NCBI GenBank assembly: GCA_002359735.1
Contig: DENS01000010.1
Location: forward strand, 13,365 to 46,162
Source of the DNA: Micavibrio sp. UBA2638
Lineage (GTDB): Bacteria > Pseudomonadota > Alphaproteobacteria > Micavibrionales > Micavibrionaceae
Direction: 5' to 3'
Length of the DNA stretch: 32,798 nt
Shown here: piece after piece, positions 8,090 to 16,503 of the stretch
Layout: every line of letters begins with the position of its first letter
Position numbering within the stretch: the stretch's first letter is position 1
The notes under the pieces: generated by a model
Seen by the model: only the letters and a program-made list of their open reading frames with translations
Told to the model about the DNA's origin: nothing
Database searches by the model: none
Position numbers and translations under genes: made by a program

Positions 8090-8230
8090 AAGCCAAGATA
8101 AAATTCATCGTTTTTTAATTTCAAGGCTTCATGATAGTATAAGTGAAAAGAACAAAAGTATAATTTCTGAACTCTTCTGCGTTATCACCAAATAAATCTT
8201 TGCGCATATTTAAATACGGAAAAATGATTC

Positions 8231-9124
8231 ATGAATAAGAATGTAATTATTGTTTTGATCGGTGCTGTGATCGTGGCTGTTTTAATGGCCGTGCTGGTGC
8301 AGATGATGCTGGGCGACAAAAAAGAAGAGGTCGTGGCCGTAAAAGAGGAGCCGAAATCGGAAATTCTGATTGCCGCAAAAGATCTGGGTATTGGCCGGGA
8401 ATTACGCGAAGGTGATTTGAAGTGGCAAACCTGGCCGAAAAATAATTTATTTGCCGGTGCCATCGTTCGAAAGGAATCGCAATCACCCGAGGAGGCGTTG
8501 GAGGGGCGTTTGCGCCGTGATGTTGCCGAGGGCGAACCGGTGATGGCGTCTTATATGTTGGGACAAACCAAAGGTAACCTTGTTGCCGCGTCGTTGGAAC
8601 CGGGGCAGCGCGCCGTTTCTATTCAGGTGTCTGCGACCACAATGGTGGCCGGCTTTTTGGCTCCGGGCGATTTTGTCGATGTGATTTTAACCTATCAGCA
8701 ATCTGTCACGGTTGAGGGCGATGATCCGCTGTTGAAAGAGGTTGTGCGTCAGGGATTGAACAGAACGGCCGTTGAAACCATTTTGGAAAATGTGAAGGTT
8801 TTGGCCGTGGATCAAAGCGCGCAGCGCAGCGCTGAAGAAGAAAGAATTAAGGTCGGTAAAACGGTGACGCTCGCACTGGATGTTGAGGAAACAGAAAAAA
8901 TTGTATTGGCCCAACAAATGGGGGCCTTGACGCTGGTTCTGCGCGGGGTGGGCGATGATGCCCCAATCCAGCGCAAATGGCCGATTACATCGGATGCAAG
9001 ATTGGTGAATGCAGATGATGAAATTCTGGCGGAATATCAGAAACTGAAAAATGAGTCTGGCATTCAGACCAATAATGTGCGAATCTATAGTGGTGGAGCG
9101 GTGCAAGTCGTTCCGTCCAATTAG
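8231..9124 (+). CDS. cpaB: Flp pilus assembly protein CpaB/RcpC, SAF domain
   Basis: A 297-residue inner-membrane-anchored periplasmic protein. One hydrophobic helix spans residues about 5-27. A SAF-like domain follows (residues about 44-115, starting EILIAAKDLGIGREL), and then the RcpC/CpaB domain with the characteristic RAVSIQVSATTMVAGFLAPGDFVDVILTY segment. CpaB proteins are thought to stabilise or connect the secretin to the periplasm. GGAAAA lies upstream of the ATG. A TATAAT hexamer at 8159-8164 in the 141-base gap might be a -10 box, but no -35 was found. It begins the cpaB-cpaC-cpaD outer-membrane channel group. Confidence 0.92.
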   Translation: MNKNVIIVLIGAVIVAVLMAVLVQMMLGDKKEEVVAVKEEPKSEILIAAKDLGIGRELREGDLKWQTWPKNNLFAGAIVRKESQSPEEALEGRLRRDVAEGEPVMASYMLGQTKGNLVAASLEPGQRAVSIQVSATTMVAGFLAPGDFVDVILTYQQSVTVEGDDPLLKEVVRQGLNRTAVETILENVKVLAVDQSAQRSAEEERIKVGKTVTLALDVEETEKIVLAQQMGALTLVLRGVGDDAPIQRKWPITSDARLVNADDEILAEYQKLKNESGIQTNNVRIYSGGAVQVVPSN

Positions 9125-9149
9125 TAACTACTTATCCACTTTTAATTTC

Positions 9150-9187
9150 ATTTTTCAGTTTTCATTCGTTCTAATCAACTGAAAGAT
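9150..9187 (+). promoter_or_regulatory. Hairpin overlapping the ribosome-binding region of cpaC
   Basis: Bases 9150-9160 (ATTTTTCAGTT) pair with 9177-9187 (AACTGAAAGAT) over 11 positions with one G-U wobble and a 16-base loop. The 3' arm contains GAAAGA, the only purine-rich stretch before the cpaC ATG at 9195. Folding would therefore mask the ribosome site. No U-tract follows. The structure is seen in the sequence; a control role is inferred. Confidence 0.45.
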
Positions 9188-9194
9188 CAAGATC

Positions 9195-10685
9195 ATGATG
9201 ATGTCTTTTAAAAAAGCCTTTGGTGTGCGTCCGTTGTTGGCCGCGATTATGCTGGTTGCCCTGCTTGGGGCGGCCCCTTTGGTGAGCGCATGGGCTGCCA
9301 AAGGAGATTTAATGAGCCTTGGGGCTGAAGATCAATTGCGCGCTCCGCTCCGTATTACACTGGGTAAGGCTGAAATGGTTGAGGTTCCGGGCGCGGTGTC
9401 TGATATTATGGTGGCGGATTCTTCGATTGTCAGTGTGCAGGCTGTTCAAGCCAACCGTCTTTATGTTGTCGGTCTTGCGGTTGGGGATACCAATATTATT
9501 GCGCTGGATGATAAAGGGGATGTGATTGATACGATCGATGTGCATGTCACATATGATCTGAAGGCCATTAATGCGTTTTTGAAGGGACGTTTCCCGGACG
9601 ATAATGTGCTGGTTGATGTTTTACATGATCAGATAATTCTGTCTGGAAAAGTATCGACCCCCGAGGTTGCATCAAAGGTTACTGATATTGTTTCGAATTA
9701 TACCAGCGATTTGCAGGATATTGACGGTTCGCCGGATGAGTTAATCTCCAGTTTGCTGGAGGTGAAGGGTGAGCAGCAGGTGATGCTGCAGGTTAAGATT
9801 GTCGAGGCCAGCCGCAGTTTTGTTCGTGACCTTGGGATTGAAACGCTCAATAATGATCTGGATGAAACCGCAGCGACGTCAATTTTTGGCAGTACGCGCC
9901 CAACCAGTTCGCGGGGGGGTAATGCTTCTATTACCACGGCGATGGGCGGCGGTATTTCCTTGCCAAATGATCCTGCGGCCACGTTCCGTGTTTTGACAGA
10001 TAGCGGGATTTTGGGCATTGGTTCGCTTGGATTGTTTATTGATGCGTTGGAACGTGAAGATTTGGTGACGGTATTGGCTGAGCCGAATTTAACGGCTGTT
10101 TCCGGTCAACAGGCCGGGTTTTTGGCTGGCGGTGAATTTCCTATTCCTGTGGGGCGTGACCAGGTTGGTAATTTGGTGATTGATTACCGTGAATTTGGTG
10201 TGTCCTTGAATTTCCGTCCAGTTGTTCTTTCTGGGGATCGCATTAGCCTGCAATTGAACACCGAGGTGTCTTCATTGGATTTTGTGAATTCGGTGAGCGC
10301 AGGGGATTTGACCGTACCCGGGCTTGATGTCCGCCGCGCCGAAACAACGATTGAGATCCCTAGCGGGGGAAGTTTGATGATCGCTGGCTTGTTGCAGTCT
10401 GATGCGGTTGAGGGAATGGCCGGTTTGCCCGGTATTCGCAAAACGCCAATTTTGGGGGATTTGATTTCATCGAATAGCTTTGAACGCAATGAAACAGAGC
10501 TGGTTGTTATGATTTCCGCGTATTTGGTGGAGCCTTTTGCTGATAAGGAAAAAGTGCAAAAAATGCCCAAGCAGCAGAATAACCATTTGGCCAGTGCTTT
10601 TGCGGCCAATATACGCAAGCAATATGGCGCTGTGGATGATGAGATATTTAATCTGGATAAAGCATTCGGATATATACTGGATTAG
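9195..10685 (+). CDS. cpaC: Tad secretin CpaC/RcpA
   Basis: A 496-residue outer-membrane channel of the secretin family. The N-terminal signal peptide is hydrophobic from about residue 12 and probably cleaved after an Ala near residue 34. A pilN domain follows (residues about 50-120, APLRITLGKAEMVEVPG to the VHVTYD strand), then a BON-like segment (ILSGKVSTPEVASKV). The secretin core begins around EQQVMLQVKIVEASR and includes VTVLAEPNLTAVSGQ, AGFLAGGEFPIP and the closing TPILGDLISSNSFERNETELVVMI. Three ATG codons start the frame; the first is used here. A hairpin covers the weak ribosome site. It would form the pore for the Flp pilus with CpaB and CpaD. Confidence 0.95.
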   Translation: MMMSFKKAFGVRPLLAAIMLVALLGAAPLVSAWAAKGDLMSLGAEDQLRAPLRITLGKAEMVEVPGAVSDIMVADSSIVSVQAVQANRLYVVGLAVGDTNIIALDDKGDVIDTIDVHVTYDLKAINAFLKGRFPDDNVLVDVLHDQIILSGKVSTPEVASKVTDIVSNYTSDLQDIDGSPDELISSLLEVKGEQQVMLQVKIVEASRSFVRDLGIETLNNDLDETAATSIFGSTRPTSSRGGNASITTAMGGGISLPNDPAATFRVLTDSGILGIGSLGLFIDALEREDLVTVLAEPNLTAVSGQQAGFLAGGEFPIPVGRDQVGNLVIDYREFGVSLNFRPVVLSGDRISLQLNTEVSSLDFVNSVSAGDLTVPGLDVRRAETTIEIPSGGSLMIAGLLQSDAVEGMAGLPGIRKTPILGDLISSNSFERNETELVVMISAYLVEPFADKEKVQKMPKQQNNHLASAFAANIRKQYGAVDDEIFNLDKAFGYILD

Positions 10686-10705
10686 ACAATAAAGAGGACG
10701 TTGTG

Positions 10706-11353
10706 ATGAAGCCAACAATAAAAATTGCTGCAATGGTGTTGTTGCTGGGTGCTGCCGGGTCCACAAGTGCTTGCCGTATGTATGAAGAAGGGCATTTGAC
10801 CGATAAAAAGATTCAGGTTTCGGAAGAAAAAATTGTGCGTGAATTTGCAGTTGATGGCAATCATTACGGGGCTTTGGGCGATATAGCGCAAAACTACGAA
10901 CGTTACGGGGATGGTAGTGTGCATTTGACGCTTGCCTATAACCCTGCCTCAAAAAGTGCAACGGCGATGAAAGCCACGCAAGAGGCTGCGGATATTGCTG
11001 CGTGGTTGCGTAATGAAGGCGGCGTTGCGGCTGTGCGGACGGATATATTGCCTGTGCGTAATACGGATGGCATGAAGGCTATTGTTACTTATAACTCATA
11101 TGTCGCACGTGGCCCGGATTGTGATTCCCTGCTGGCGGGTTTTGAAGATAGTGATCATAAAACCGATATGGATTACAAAATGGGATGTACGGTGCAAAAT
11201 GTTATCGCGCGTCAGGTTTCCAGGCCAAAAGACCTTCTGGGCCGTGACTTTAATACAACCCATAAAGATGCACGCGGTGTGTCGAACCAGATTGAAGTTT
11301 ATAGAAGCGGTGCGCAAAACCCCAGCATGGGCGGGGAAGGTACGTCTGAATAA
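10706..11353 (+). CDS. cpaD: Pilus assembly protein CpaD
   Basis: A 215-residue exported protein, the usual partner of the CpaC secretin. A hydrophobic signal (residues about 6-18) ends in STSAC, a lipobox-like site with an atypical -3 residue (Thr), so lipidation is plausible but not assured. The CpaD-family region includes a VHLTLAYNP strand, an EAADIAAWLRNEGG helix, GPDCD and the C-terminal MDYKMGCTVQNVIARQVSRPKDLLG segment with conserved-looking cysteines. AGAGG is eight bases before the ATG; a GTG one codon earlier is also possible. It lies 20 bases after cpaC. Confidence 0.88.
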   Translation: MKPTIKIAAMVLLLGAAGSTSACRMYEEGHLTDKKIQVSEEKIVREFAVDGNHYGALGDIAQNYERYGDGSVHLTLAYNPASKSATAMKATQEAADIAAWLRNEGGVAAVRTDILPVRNTDGMKAIVTYNSYVARGPDCDSLLAGFEDSDHKTDMDYKMGCTVQNVIARQVSRPKDLLGRDFNTTHKDARGVSNQIEVYRSGAQNPSMGGEGTSE

Positions 11354-11380
11354 GAGCAGGTCTAGAAAGAAAAATTTAAG

Positions 11381-11423
11381 AAATGTGCTATATTATTGAC
11401 CGGGTATGAGACACGGCACATTT
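11381..11423 (+). promoter_or_regulatory. Inverted repeat between cpaD and cpaE
   Basis: AAATGTGC (11381-11388) and GCACATTT (11416-11423) are perfect 8-base inverted arms with a 27-base spacer, filling the 90-base gap before cpaE. TTGACC at 11397 inside the loop resembles a -35 box, but no -10 is well placed. No U-tract follows. It could be an RNA hairpin or a spaced dyad. Confidence 0.35.
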
Positions 11424-11443
11424 GAAGGGCATGAGAAAATAAT

Positions 11444-12694
11444 ATGAGCGAGGCGGATACTCACGTAACGGCGACCTTACTTCCGCAGTCTAGGGTTGCT
11501 GTCTTTTCAAGAGATAAAGGTACATTGGAAGCGGCGCGTTCAATCCAGAATGATTGGCGCTTTGCGCGTGTTGAGGTGCAGGTTGAAGAAGGCGATGTTC
11601 AGACCGCGACGCAGGCCTATTCGGAATTTAAATCGCCCGATATTCTGATTATCCAGACAGATACGATTGATGAGGGCTTTGTACCGCAGCTAGAAGGGTT
11701 GGCGGCGCATTGCGATGAAGGTACTGAGGCCATCATTGTTGGCCCTGATAATGATGTAAATTTATACCGGAAATTAATTGATATGGGCGTGCGTGACTAT
11801 CTGGTGCGCCCGGTGGTTACGGATATTTTGGCCGAGGTGATTGCCAAAACATTAATTGATCAGCATGGCGTGACAGGCTCACGTCTGGTGGCATTTATTG
11901 GCGCCAAAGGCGGCGTGGGCACCTCAACAATAGCGCGTAATTTTGGCTTGGTCTTGTCCAATGATTTGGGGCAGAAAACCATGCTGGTGGATGCATCTGG
12001 CGGATGGAGCAGCCATCCCGTGGGGCTGGGGTTTGAACCGTCCACAACCTATAAAGAGGCCGCCAAAGCCGCCGATAGCCTTGATGAAGATTCGCTGGCG
12101 CGGATGATGTTTAAGGTGAATGAAAAATATATGACGCTGGCCACGGGCGGTGATGTGATGCTGGAACCGATTATCAAGCCGCCACAGATGGAAGCCCTGC
12201 TTGAAATGTTGATGGTTAAATATCCGGCCGTGATTGCCGATATTTCCGCGTCCTCGCCCGAACTCAGAAAACTGATTTTATCGCGCGCCAATGATATTGT
12301 GCTGGTATCCAACGCCACGGTGTCTTGTTTGCGCTTGGCACGAAGCCTGATTATGGAGATCAAGGATATTCGCGGCGGCGAAGATGATGAAGTGTCCTTG
12401 TTTTTGAACATGCACGGCTTGGCGCCAGCCAATGAATTATCAAGCGGCGATATTCTAAAGGCGATGGAATTAGAGGTTGATGGCACTTTGCCGTTTGATC
12501 CAAAAACGTTTATGCGCGTGGAAAGCGAAGCCATGTCTCTGGCCGAAGATAAAACAGGGAAAGAATACTATCAAAATGCGCTTTTGCCATATGCTGCCCG
12601 CATATTTGGTGCGCAACATAAGGCCGTGAACAAAGGAGCAGAAAGTGGTGCAGGCGTATTTTCAGGCTTGTTAGGCAAGATTGGTAAGAAATAG
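11444..12694 (+). CDS. cpaE: CpaE/TadZ, receiver-like plus MinD/ParA-like ATPase
   Basis: A 416-residue cytoplasmic protein that in this family places the Tad machine at the cell pole. Residues about 15-135 form an atypical receiver-like domain: at the usual phosphoacceptor strand it reads ILIIQTD, and it ends in the typical MGVRDYLVRPV. Residues about 148-400 form the ParA/MinD-type domain with the deviant Walker A segment GAKGGVGTST. K155 is the signature lysine, but the P-loop lysine of KGGVGKT is Thr, so ATP hydrolysis may be weak. The C terminus is a Gly/Lys tail. It starts 90 bases after cpaD, and cpaF follows 22 bases later. Confidence 0.92.
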   Translation: MSEADTHVTATLLPQSRVAVFSRDKGTLEAARSIQNDWRFARVEVQVEEGDVQTATQAYSEFKSPDILIIQTDTIDEGFVPQLEGLAAHCDEGTEAIIVGPDNDVNLYRKLIDMGVRDYLVRPVVTDILAEVIAKTLIDQHGVTGSRLVAFIGAKGGVGTSTIARNFGLVLSNDLGQKTMLVDASGGWSSHPVGLGFEPSTTYKEAAKAADSLDEDSLARMMFKVNEKYMTLATGGDVMLEPIIKPPQMEALLEMLMVKYPAVIADISASSPELRKLILSRANDIVLVSNATVSCLRLARSLIMEIKDIRGGEDDEVSLFLNMHGLAPANELSSGDILKAMELEVDGTLPFDPKTFMRVESEAMSLAEDKTGKEYYQNALLPYAARIFGAQHKAVNKGAESGAGVFSGLLGKIGKK

Positions 12695-12716
12695 CACTTA
12701 GGGTGATGATAAGCAA

Positions 12717-14426
12717 ATGTTCGGTAAAAAACAAAGCACAGGAAAACCAGACGCAAAGAAGCAGGTAAAGTCTTTATCTGATGAAGCCGGTGCTTTGGAT
12801 AAAAAAGAAAAACAATCCGAAGATCTGGAAGAAGAAAAGAAACAGGCGCCGCCCAGCCGCGTTACAGAGGAAAAACCTGCACCGGATAAAAGTGGTGCAA
12901 GTGAGGATCAGGCGCGGCCCGCAGACCATTCTGAAGTGCCGGCGGCGGCCATGCTGGATGGGTTGGATGCCGCGTTAAATGCAGATGAGGTAGATGCGGC
13001 CCAGGCCCAGACTAAGGTTGCGTCTTCCAATGATAAAACGGATAACAAATCAAAATCTGCGTCTAAAAAGGCGGCTAAAACAATTACTGAAGATGTGTTT
13101 GATGATTTGCATGTGGTAGAACCGGAATCAGCCTCAGATGAAGATTCTATTACGTCGATAAGACTGCAACGGTCACGTAATCGTATCTGGCTGGATTTAC
13201 GTGATGGTATTGATTTGAAGGCGCTGGCGCGTATGGATGCGAAAGCGGCGCGGGACGAAGTGCAATCGGCCGTGGAAGAAATTGCGCGTTTTCGTAATTT
13301 GGACCTTACGCCGACTGAATTGTCCGGCATTGCCAAGGAATGTGCAGATGACATGCTGGGCTTTGGCCCGTTGGAAGAGCTTTTGGAGCGTGATGATATC
13401 GCCGATATCATGATTAATGGTCCGGATACCACCTATATTGAGGTTGGCGGTAAAATTGAAAAGGCCAGTATTCAATTTCGTGATAACCAGCATTTGACGA
13501 CAATCTGTCAACGTATTGTAGGGGCGATTGGCCGCCGCGTTGATGAAGCCTCCCCTATTTGTGACGCTCGTTTGCCGGACGGATCGCGTGTGAATGTGAT
13601 TATCCCGCCTTTGGCCGTTGATGGCGCATGCATGACCATCCGTAAGTTTACCAAGGATAAATTGACGCTGGATAAGCTGGTTGATTTTGGGTCAATGACG
13701 CCGTCGTGTGCCAAATTGATTATGGCCATCGGGCGTTCCCGCGTGAATGTTTTGGTTTCCGGGGGTACGGGGTCCGGGAAAACAACGATGTTAAACTGTC
13801 TGACGCGCTATATTGAGCCGGGTGAGCGTATTATCACCTGTGAAGATGCTTGTGAGCTTCAGTTACAGCAGCCGCATGTCGTGCGTTTGGAAACGCGCCC
13901 GCCAAACCTTGAAGGTGTGGGGGAGGTCACGATGCGTGATCTGGTTAAAAACTGCCTGCGGATGCGCCCGGAACGTATTATTGTGGGGGAGGTGCGCGGG
14001 CCAGAGGCTTTTGACCTGTTACAGGCCATGAATACAGGCCATGATGGCTCAATGGGAACGGTGCACGCCAATAACCCGCGTGAGGCGCTATCGCGTATGG
14101 AAAATATGATTGCCATGGGCGGGCTAAATTTACCGCAAAAGGCTGTGCGGGAGCAGATCGCGGGCGCGGTGCAATGCATTATTCAGGTACAACGTTTACG
14201 CGATGGGTCACGTAAAACCACCCATGTGACAGAGATAACGGGCATGGAAGGGGATGTTGTCACGATGCAGGATCTGTTCGTTTTGGATATTGAAGGCGAA
14301 GACGATGATGGAAAACTGATTACGCGTCAGAAATCAACCGGTCTGCGTCCGAAATTCTTTGATAAGGCCCGGCAATATAATGTTGATGGACTTGTGCTGG
14401 ATGCTATGGAAGAGGCGTATGGCTAA
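12717..14426 (+). CDS. cpaF: Tad secretion ATPase CpaF/TadA
   Basis: A 569-residue type II/IV secretion ATPase that powers Flp assembly at the inner membrane. Residues 1-150 are a long Lys/Glu/Ala-rich linker, likely disordered. An N-terminal domain follows (GFGPLEELLERDDIADIMINGP). The RecA-like core has Walker A SGGTGSGKTT (K355), the Asp box around ITCEDACELQL, Walker B RIIVGEVRG (about residues 420-428) and the His box MNTGHDGSMGTVHAN. Its TAA stop overlaps the ATG of tadB by one base, which suggests coupled translation. Confidence 0.96.
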   Translation: MFGKKQSTGKPDAKKQVKSLSDEAGALDKKEKQSEDLEEEKKQAPPSRVTEEKPAPDKSGASEDQARPADHSEVPAAAMLDGLDAALNADEVDAAQAQTKVASSNDKTDNKSKSASKKAAKTITEDVFDDLHVVEPESASDEDSITSIRLQRSRNRIWLDLRDGIDLKALARMDAKAARDEVQSAVEEIARFRNLDLTPTELSGIAKECADDMLGFGPLEELLERDDIADIMINGPDTTYIEVGGKIEKASIQFRDNQHLTTICQRIVGAIGRRVDEASPICDARLPDGSRVNVIIPPLAVDGACMTIRKFTKDKLTLDKLVDFGSMTPSCAKLIMAIGRSRVNVLVSGGTGSGKTTMLNCLTRYIEPGERIITCEDACELQLQQPHVVRLETRPPNLEGVGEVTMRDLVKNCLRMRPERIIVGEVRGPEAFDLLQAMNTGHDGSMGTVHANNPREALSRMENMIAMGGLNLPQKAVREQIAGAVQCIIQVQRLRDGSRKTTHVTEITGMEGDVVTMQDLFVLDIEGEDDDGKLITRQKSTGLRPKFFDKARQYNVDGLVLDAMEEAYG

Positions 14427-15415
14427 TGGATCCCATTGTTTTGGTTATTGCGGGAATAGTTTTCGTAGCGGTTGTTACGGTGGCCATGTTAATTGCAATG
14501 AACCGGGAAAAGGCCAAAACAGATAAGGCGCTTTCGATTGTAACAGGCGGTAAAATACAGGGCGATAACAGGGCTTCGGACAAAGACGACCAGAACAAAC
14601 GCCGCGAACAAATTGCCCGCAAATTAAAAGAATCCAGAGATGAACAACAGGCCGAAGGGGCCAAGAAGAAAAAACGGACCATTGCTTTGATGATGGAACA
14701 AGCCGGGTTAAATGGATCGGCGAAGAAATATTGGATCATGTCGGTTTTTTCCCTTGTGATATTTATGATCTTGGCCAAGCTCATGAATGTCTCACCATTT
14801 ATTTTTGTAATGATGTGTGTCATCGGGTTTTTCGGGATTCCGCGTTTTGTTCTGCGGCATTTAACGCTGAAACGTCAGAAAAATTTTCTGGAAGAATTTC
14901 CTGACGCATTGGAGGCTATGGTGCGGCTTTTAAAAGCCGGTATGCCCGTTTCCGAGGCCATATCGATGATTGCCAAGGAATTTGAAGGCCCCGTGGGCGA
15001 GGAAATGATGCGCGTCTATGACAAACAAAAAATTGGCGTGCCGTTGTATGAGGCCGCACAAGAGGCCACGCGCCGTATGCCATTAACCGAAATGCAGATG
15101 TTTGCGACGGGGCTAACTATTCAGGCGCAAACTGGCTCCAGCCTTTCCGAGGTTTTAATGAATTTATCCGCCGTTATCCGCTCACGTTTTCGCCTAAAAC
15201 GAAAGATTAAGGCTTTGTCCTCGGAAGCGATTGCTTCGGCTTCAATCATTGCAGCCTTGCCTTGTGTGGTGACGCTGGGCTTGTGGTTTGTGAACCCGGA
15301 GTATATCGGCATTTTGTTTACCGATTCATTTGGTAAAATTTTATTGACCGGTGCGGTTATCTGGATGGGGCTGGGTGTTTTGGTTATGAAGATTATGATT
15401 AACTTTAAAATATAG
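14426..15415 (+). CDS. tadB: Tad inner-membrane platform protein TadB
   Basis: A 329-residue polytopic membrane protein with a T2SS F-type (GspF) domain. An N-terminal transmembrane helix (about residues 3-23) is followed by a charged cytoplasmic segment (residues 24-90), two hydrophobic segments near 98-140, and the F-domain signature (FLEEFPDALEAMVRLLKAGM) near residues 153-172. Two further hydrophobic segments close the protein. TadB and TadC together form the platform that engages CpaF and the pilin. The ATG overlaps the cpaF stop (TAATG). Confidence 0.93.
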   Translation: MDPIVLVIAGIVFVAVVTVAMLIAMNREKAKTDKALSIVTGGKIQGDNRASDKDDQNKRREQIARKLKESRDEQQAEGAKKKKRTIALMMEQAGLNGSAKKYWIMSVFSLVIFMILAKLMNVSPFIFVMMCVIGFFGIPRFVLRHLTLKRQKNFLEEFPDALEAMVRLLKAGMPVSEAISMIAKEFEGPVGEEMMRVYDKQKIGVPLYEAAQEATRRMPLTEMQMFATGLTIQAQTGSSLSEVLMNLSAVIRSRFRLKRKIKALSSEAIASASIIAALPCVVTLGLWFVNPEYIGILFTDSFGKILLTGAVIWMGLGVLVMKIMINFKI

Positions 15416-15459
15416 TCTTTCCGGCGGTGTTGTAGATATATAAGAAGGAGCAGGCATTT

Positions 15460-16419
15460 ATGTTTGGCGCGAATGACGAGATAATAATTACCTTGATATC
15501 CGCAATTGTGGCGGCTGTATCTTTTGCGGCTTTTGCTTTGCCTTTTTTAAATAAATCCGAAAAAAAAGAACGGTATCGTTCGGTTGTGGAAAAACGCCGT
15601 AAGGCGCTTTTTGATGCGACGAAGGATGGCAGCATGAAGAAAAAGGTCATTCAGGATGTGTCTGCGCAACAAAATATTGCCACGATGTTTAAGGTGCAGG
15701 AACTGACCGGTAAAATGGGGGAAAAGGTTCGTGATAAAATGCTGCAAGCCGGATATCGCAATCCAAAGGCGCCGTTTAAATTCATGATGGCAAAGATATT
15801 TGTTCCCGTGTTTTTGTTTTTGATTGCCATGATGTTTCTATCCGGCGTAGAAAAAGAAATCTCTGGTCTGGTGCAGTTAATGATTTTGGGCGGGGCGGCG
15901 CTATTTGGTTTTAAATTGCCGGATATCCTGATTAAGAACCAGATTATGAAACGCCAGGAGGAGATTAATCTGAGCTTTCCTGACTCTTTGGATATGATGT
16001 TGATTTGTGTGCAAGGGGGAATAGGTCTGGAGCAAACTGTTGACCGCGTTGCCGCCGAAATTGCCGACCATTCCGAGGTGTTGGCCGAAGAGCTGGGTAT
16101 TTTAAGTGCGGAAATGGCCATGTTGAATGACCGCCGTAAAGCCTTGCAGGATTTTGCTCGCCGCGTTGGTAGTGGCGCTGCCAAGAGTTTTGCAACCTCA
16201 TTAATACAGGCCGAGCAATATGGTACCTCGGTATCACAGGCGATGCGTGTCATGTCGGATGAGCTGCGCGATATGCGTATGGCCGCGGCAGAACAAAAGG
16301 CGGCATCGTTGCCGCCGAAGCTGACGGTCCCCATGATTTTGTTCTTTTTACCCGCCTTGTTTATTGTGATTTTGGGCCCGGCAGGTATTCAGGCCAGCGC
16401 GGCTGGCGTGGGCGGTTAA
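15460..16419 (+). CDS. tadC: Tad inner-membrane platform protein TadC
   Basis: A 319-residue paralogue of TadB with the same GspF-type domain. There is an N-terminal transmembrane helix, a charged loop (residues 30-90), central hydrophobic segments (about 107-155), the F-domain core (LSFPDSLDMMLICVQGGIGL) near residues 171-190, and a C-terminal helix ending before ASAAGVGG. AGAAGGAG lies upstream of the ATG. It is the last + strand gene of the Tad locus and converges with the tadD-like gene 84 bases away. Confidence 0.93.
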   Translation: MFGANDEIIITLISAIVAAVSFAAFALPFLNKSEKKERYRSVVEKRRKALFDATKDGSMKKKVIQDVSAQQNIATMFKVQELTGKMGEKVRDKMLQAGYRNPKAPFKFMMAKIFVPVFLFLIAMMFLSGVEKEISGLVQLMILGGAALFGFKLPDILIKNQIMKRQEEINLSFPDSLDMMLICVQGGIGLEQTVDRVAAEIADHSEVLAEELGILSAEMAMLNDRRKALQDFARRVGSGAAKSFATSLIQAEQYGTSVSQAMRVMSDELRDMRMAAAEQKAASLPPKLTVPMILFFLPALFIVILGPAGIQASAAGVGG

Positions 16420-16503
16420 GGTCGCGCCGATTTATCCCGCCTTACATTTGATGCGCGGCCTGTGAAATCAAGCTGATCGCAGTTTCTGGCGGCCCGAAGA
16501 GGG

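Noticed and set aside
8159..8164. TATAAT upstream of cpaB as a promoter
   Set aside because: No -35 hexamer at 16-18 bases, and the region is AT-rich, so a chance match is likely. It is mentioned only in the cpaB entry.
15651..16334. 227-residue open frame on the - strand inside tadC
   Set aside because: tadC has clear family motifs across the same bases. The antisense product is Ser/Arg/Ile-rich with no recognisable motif.
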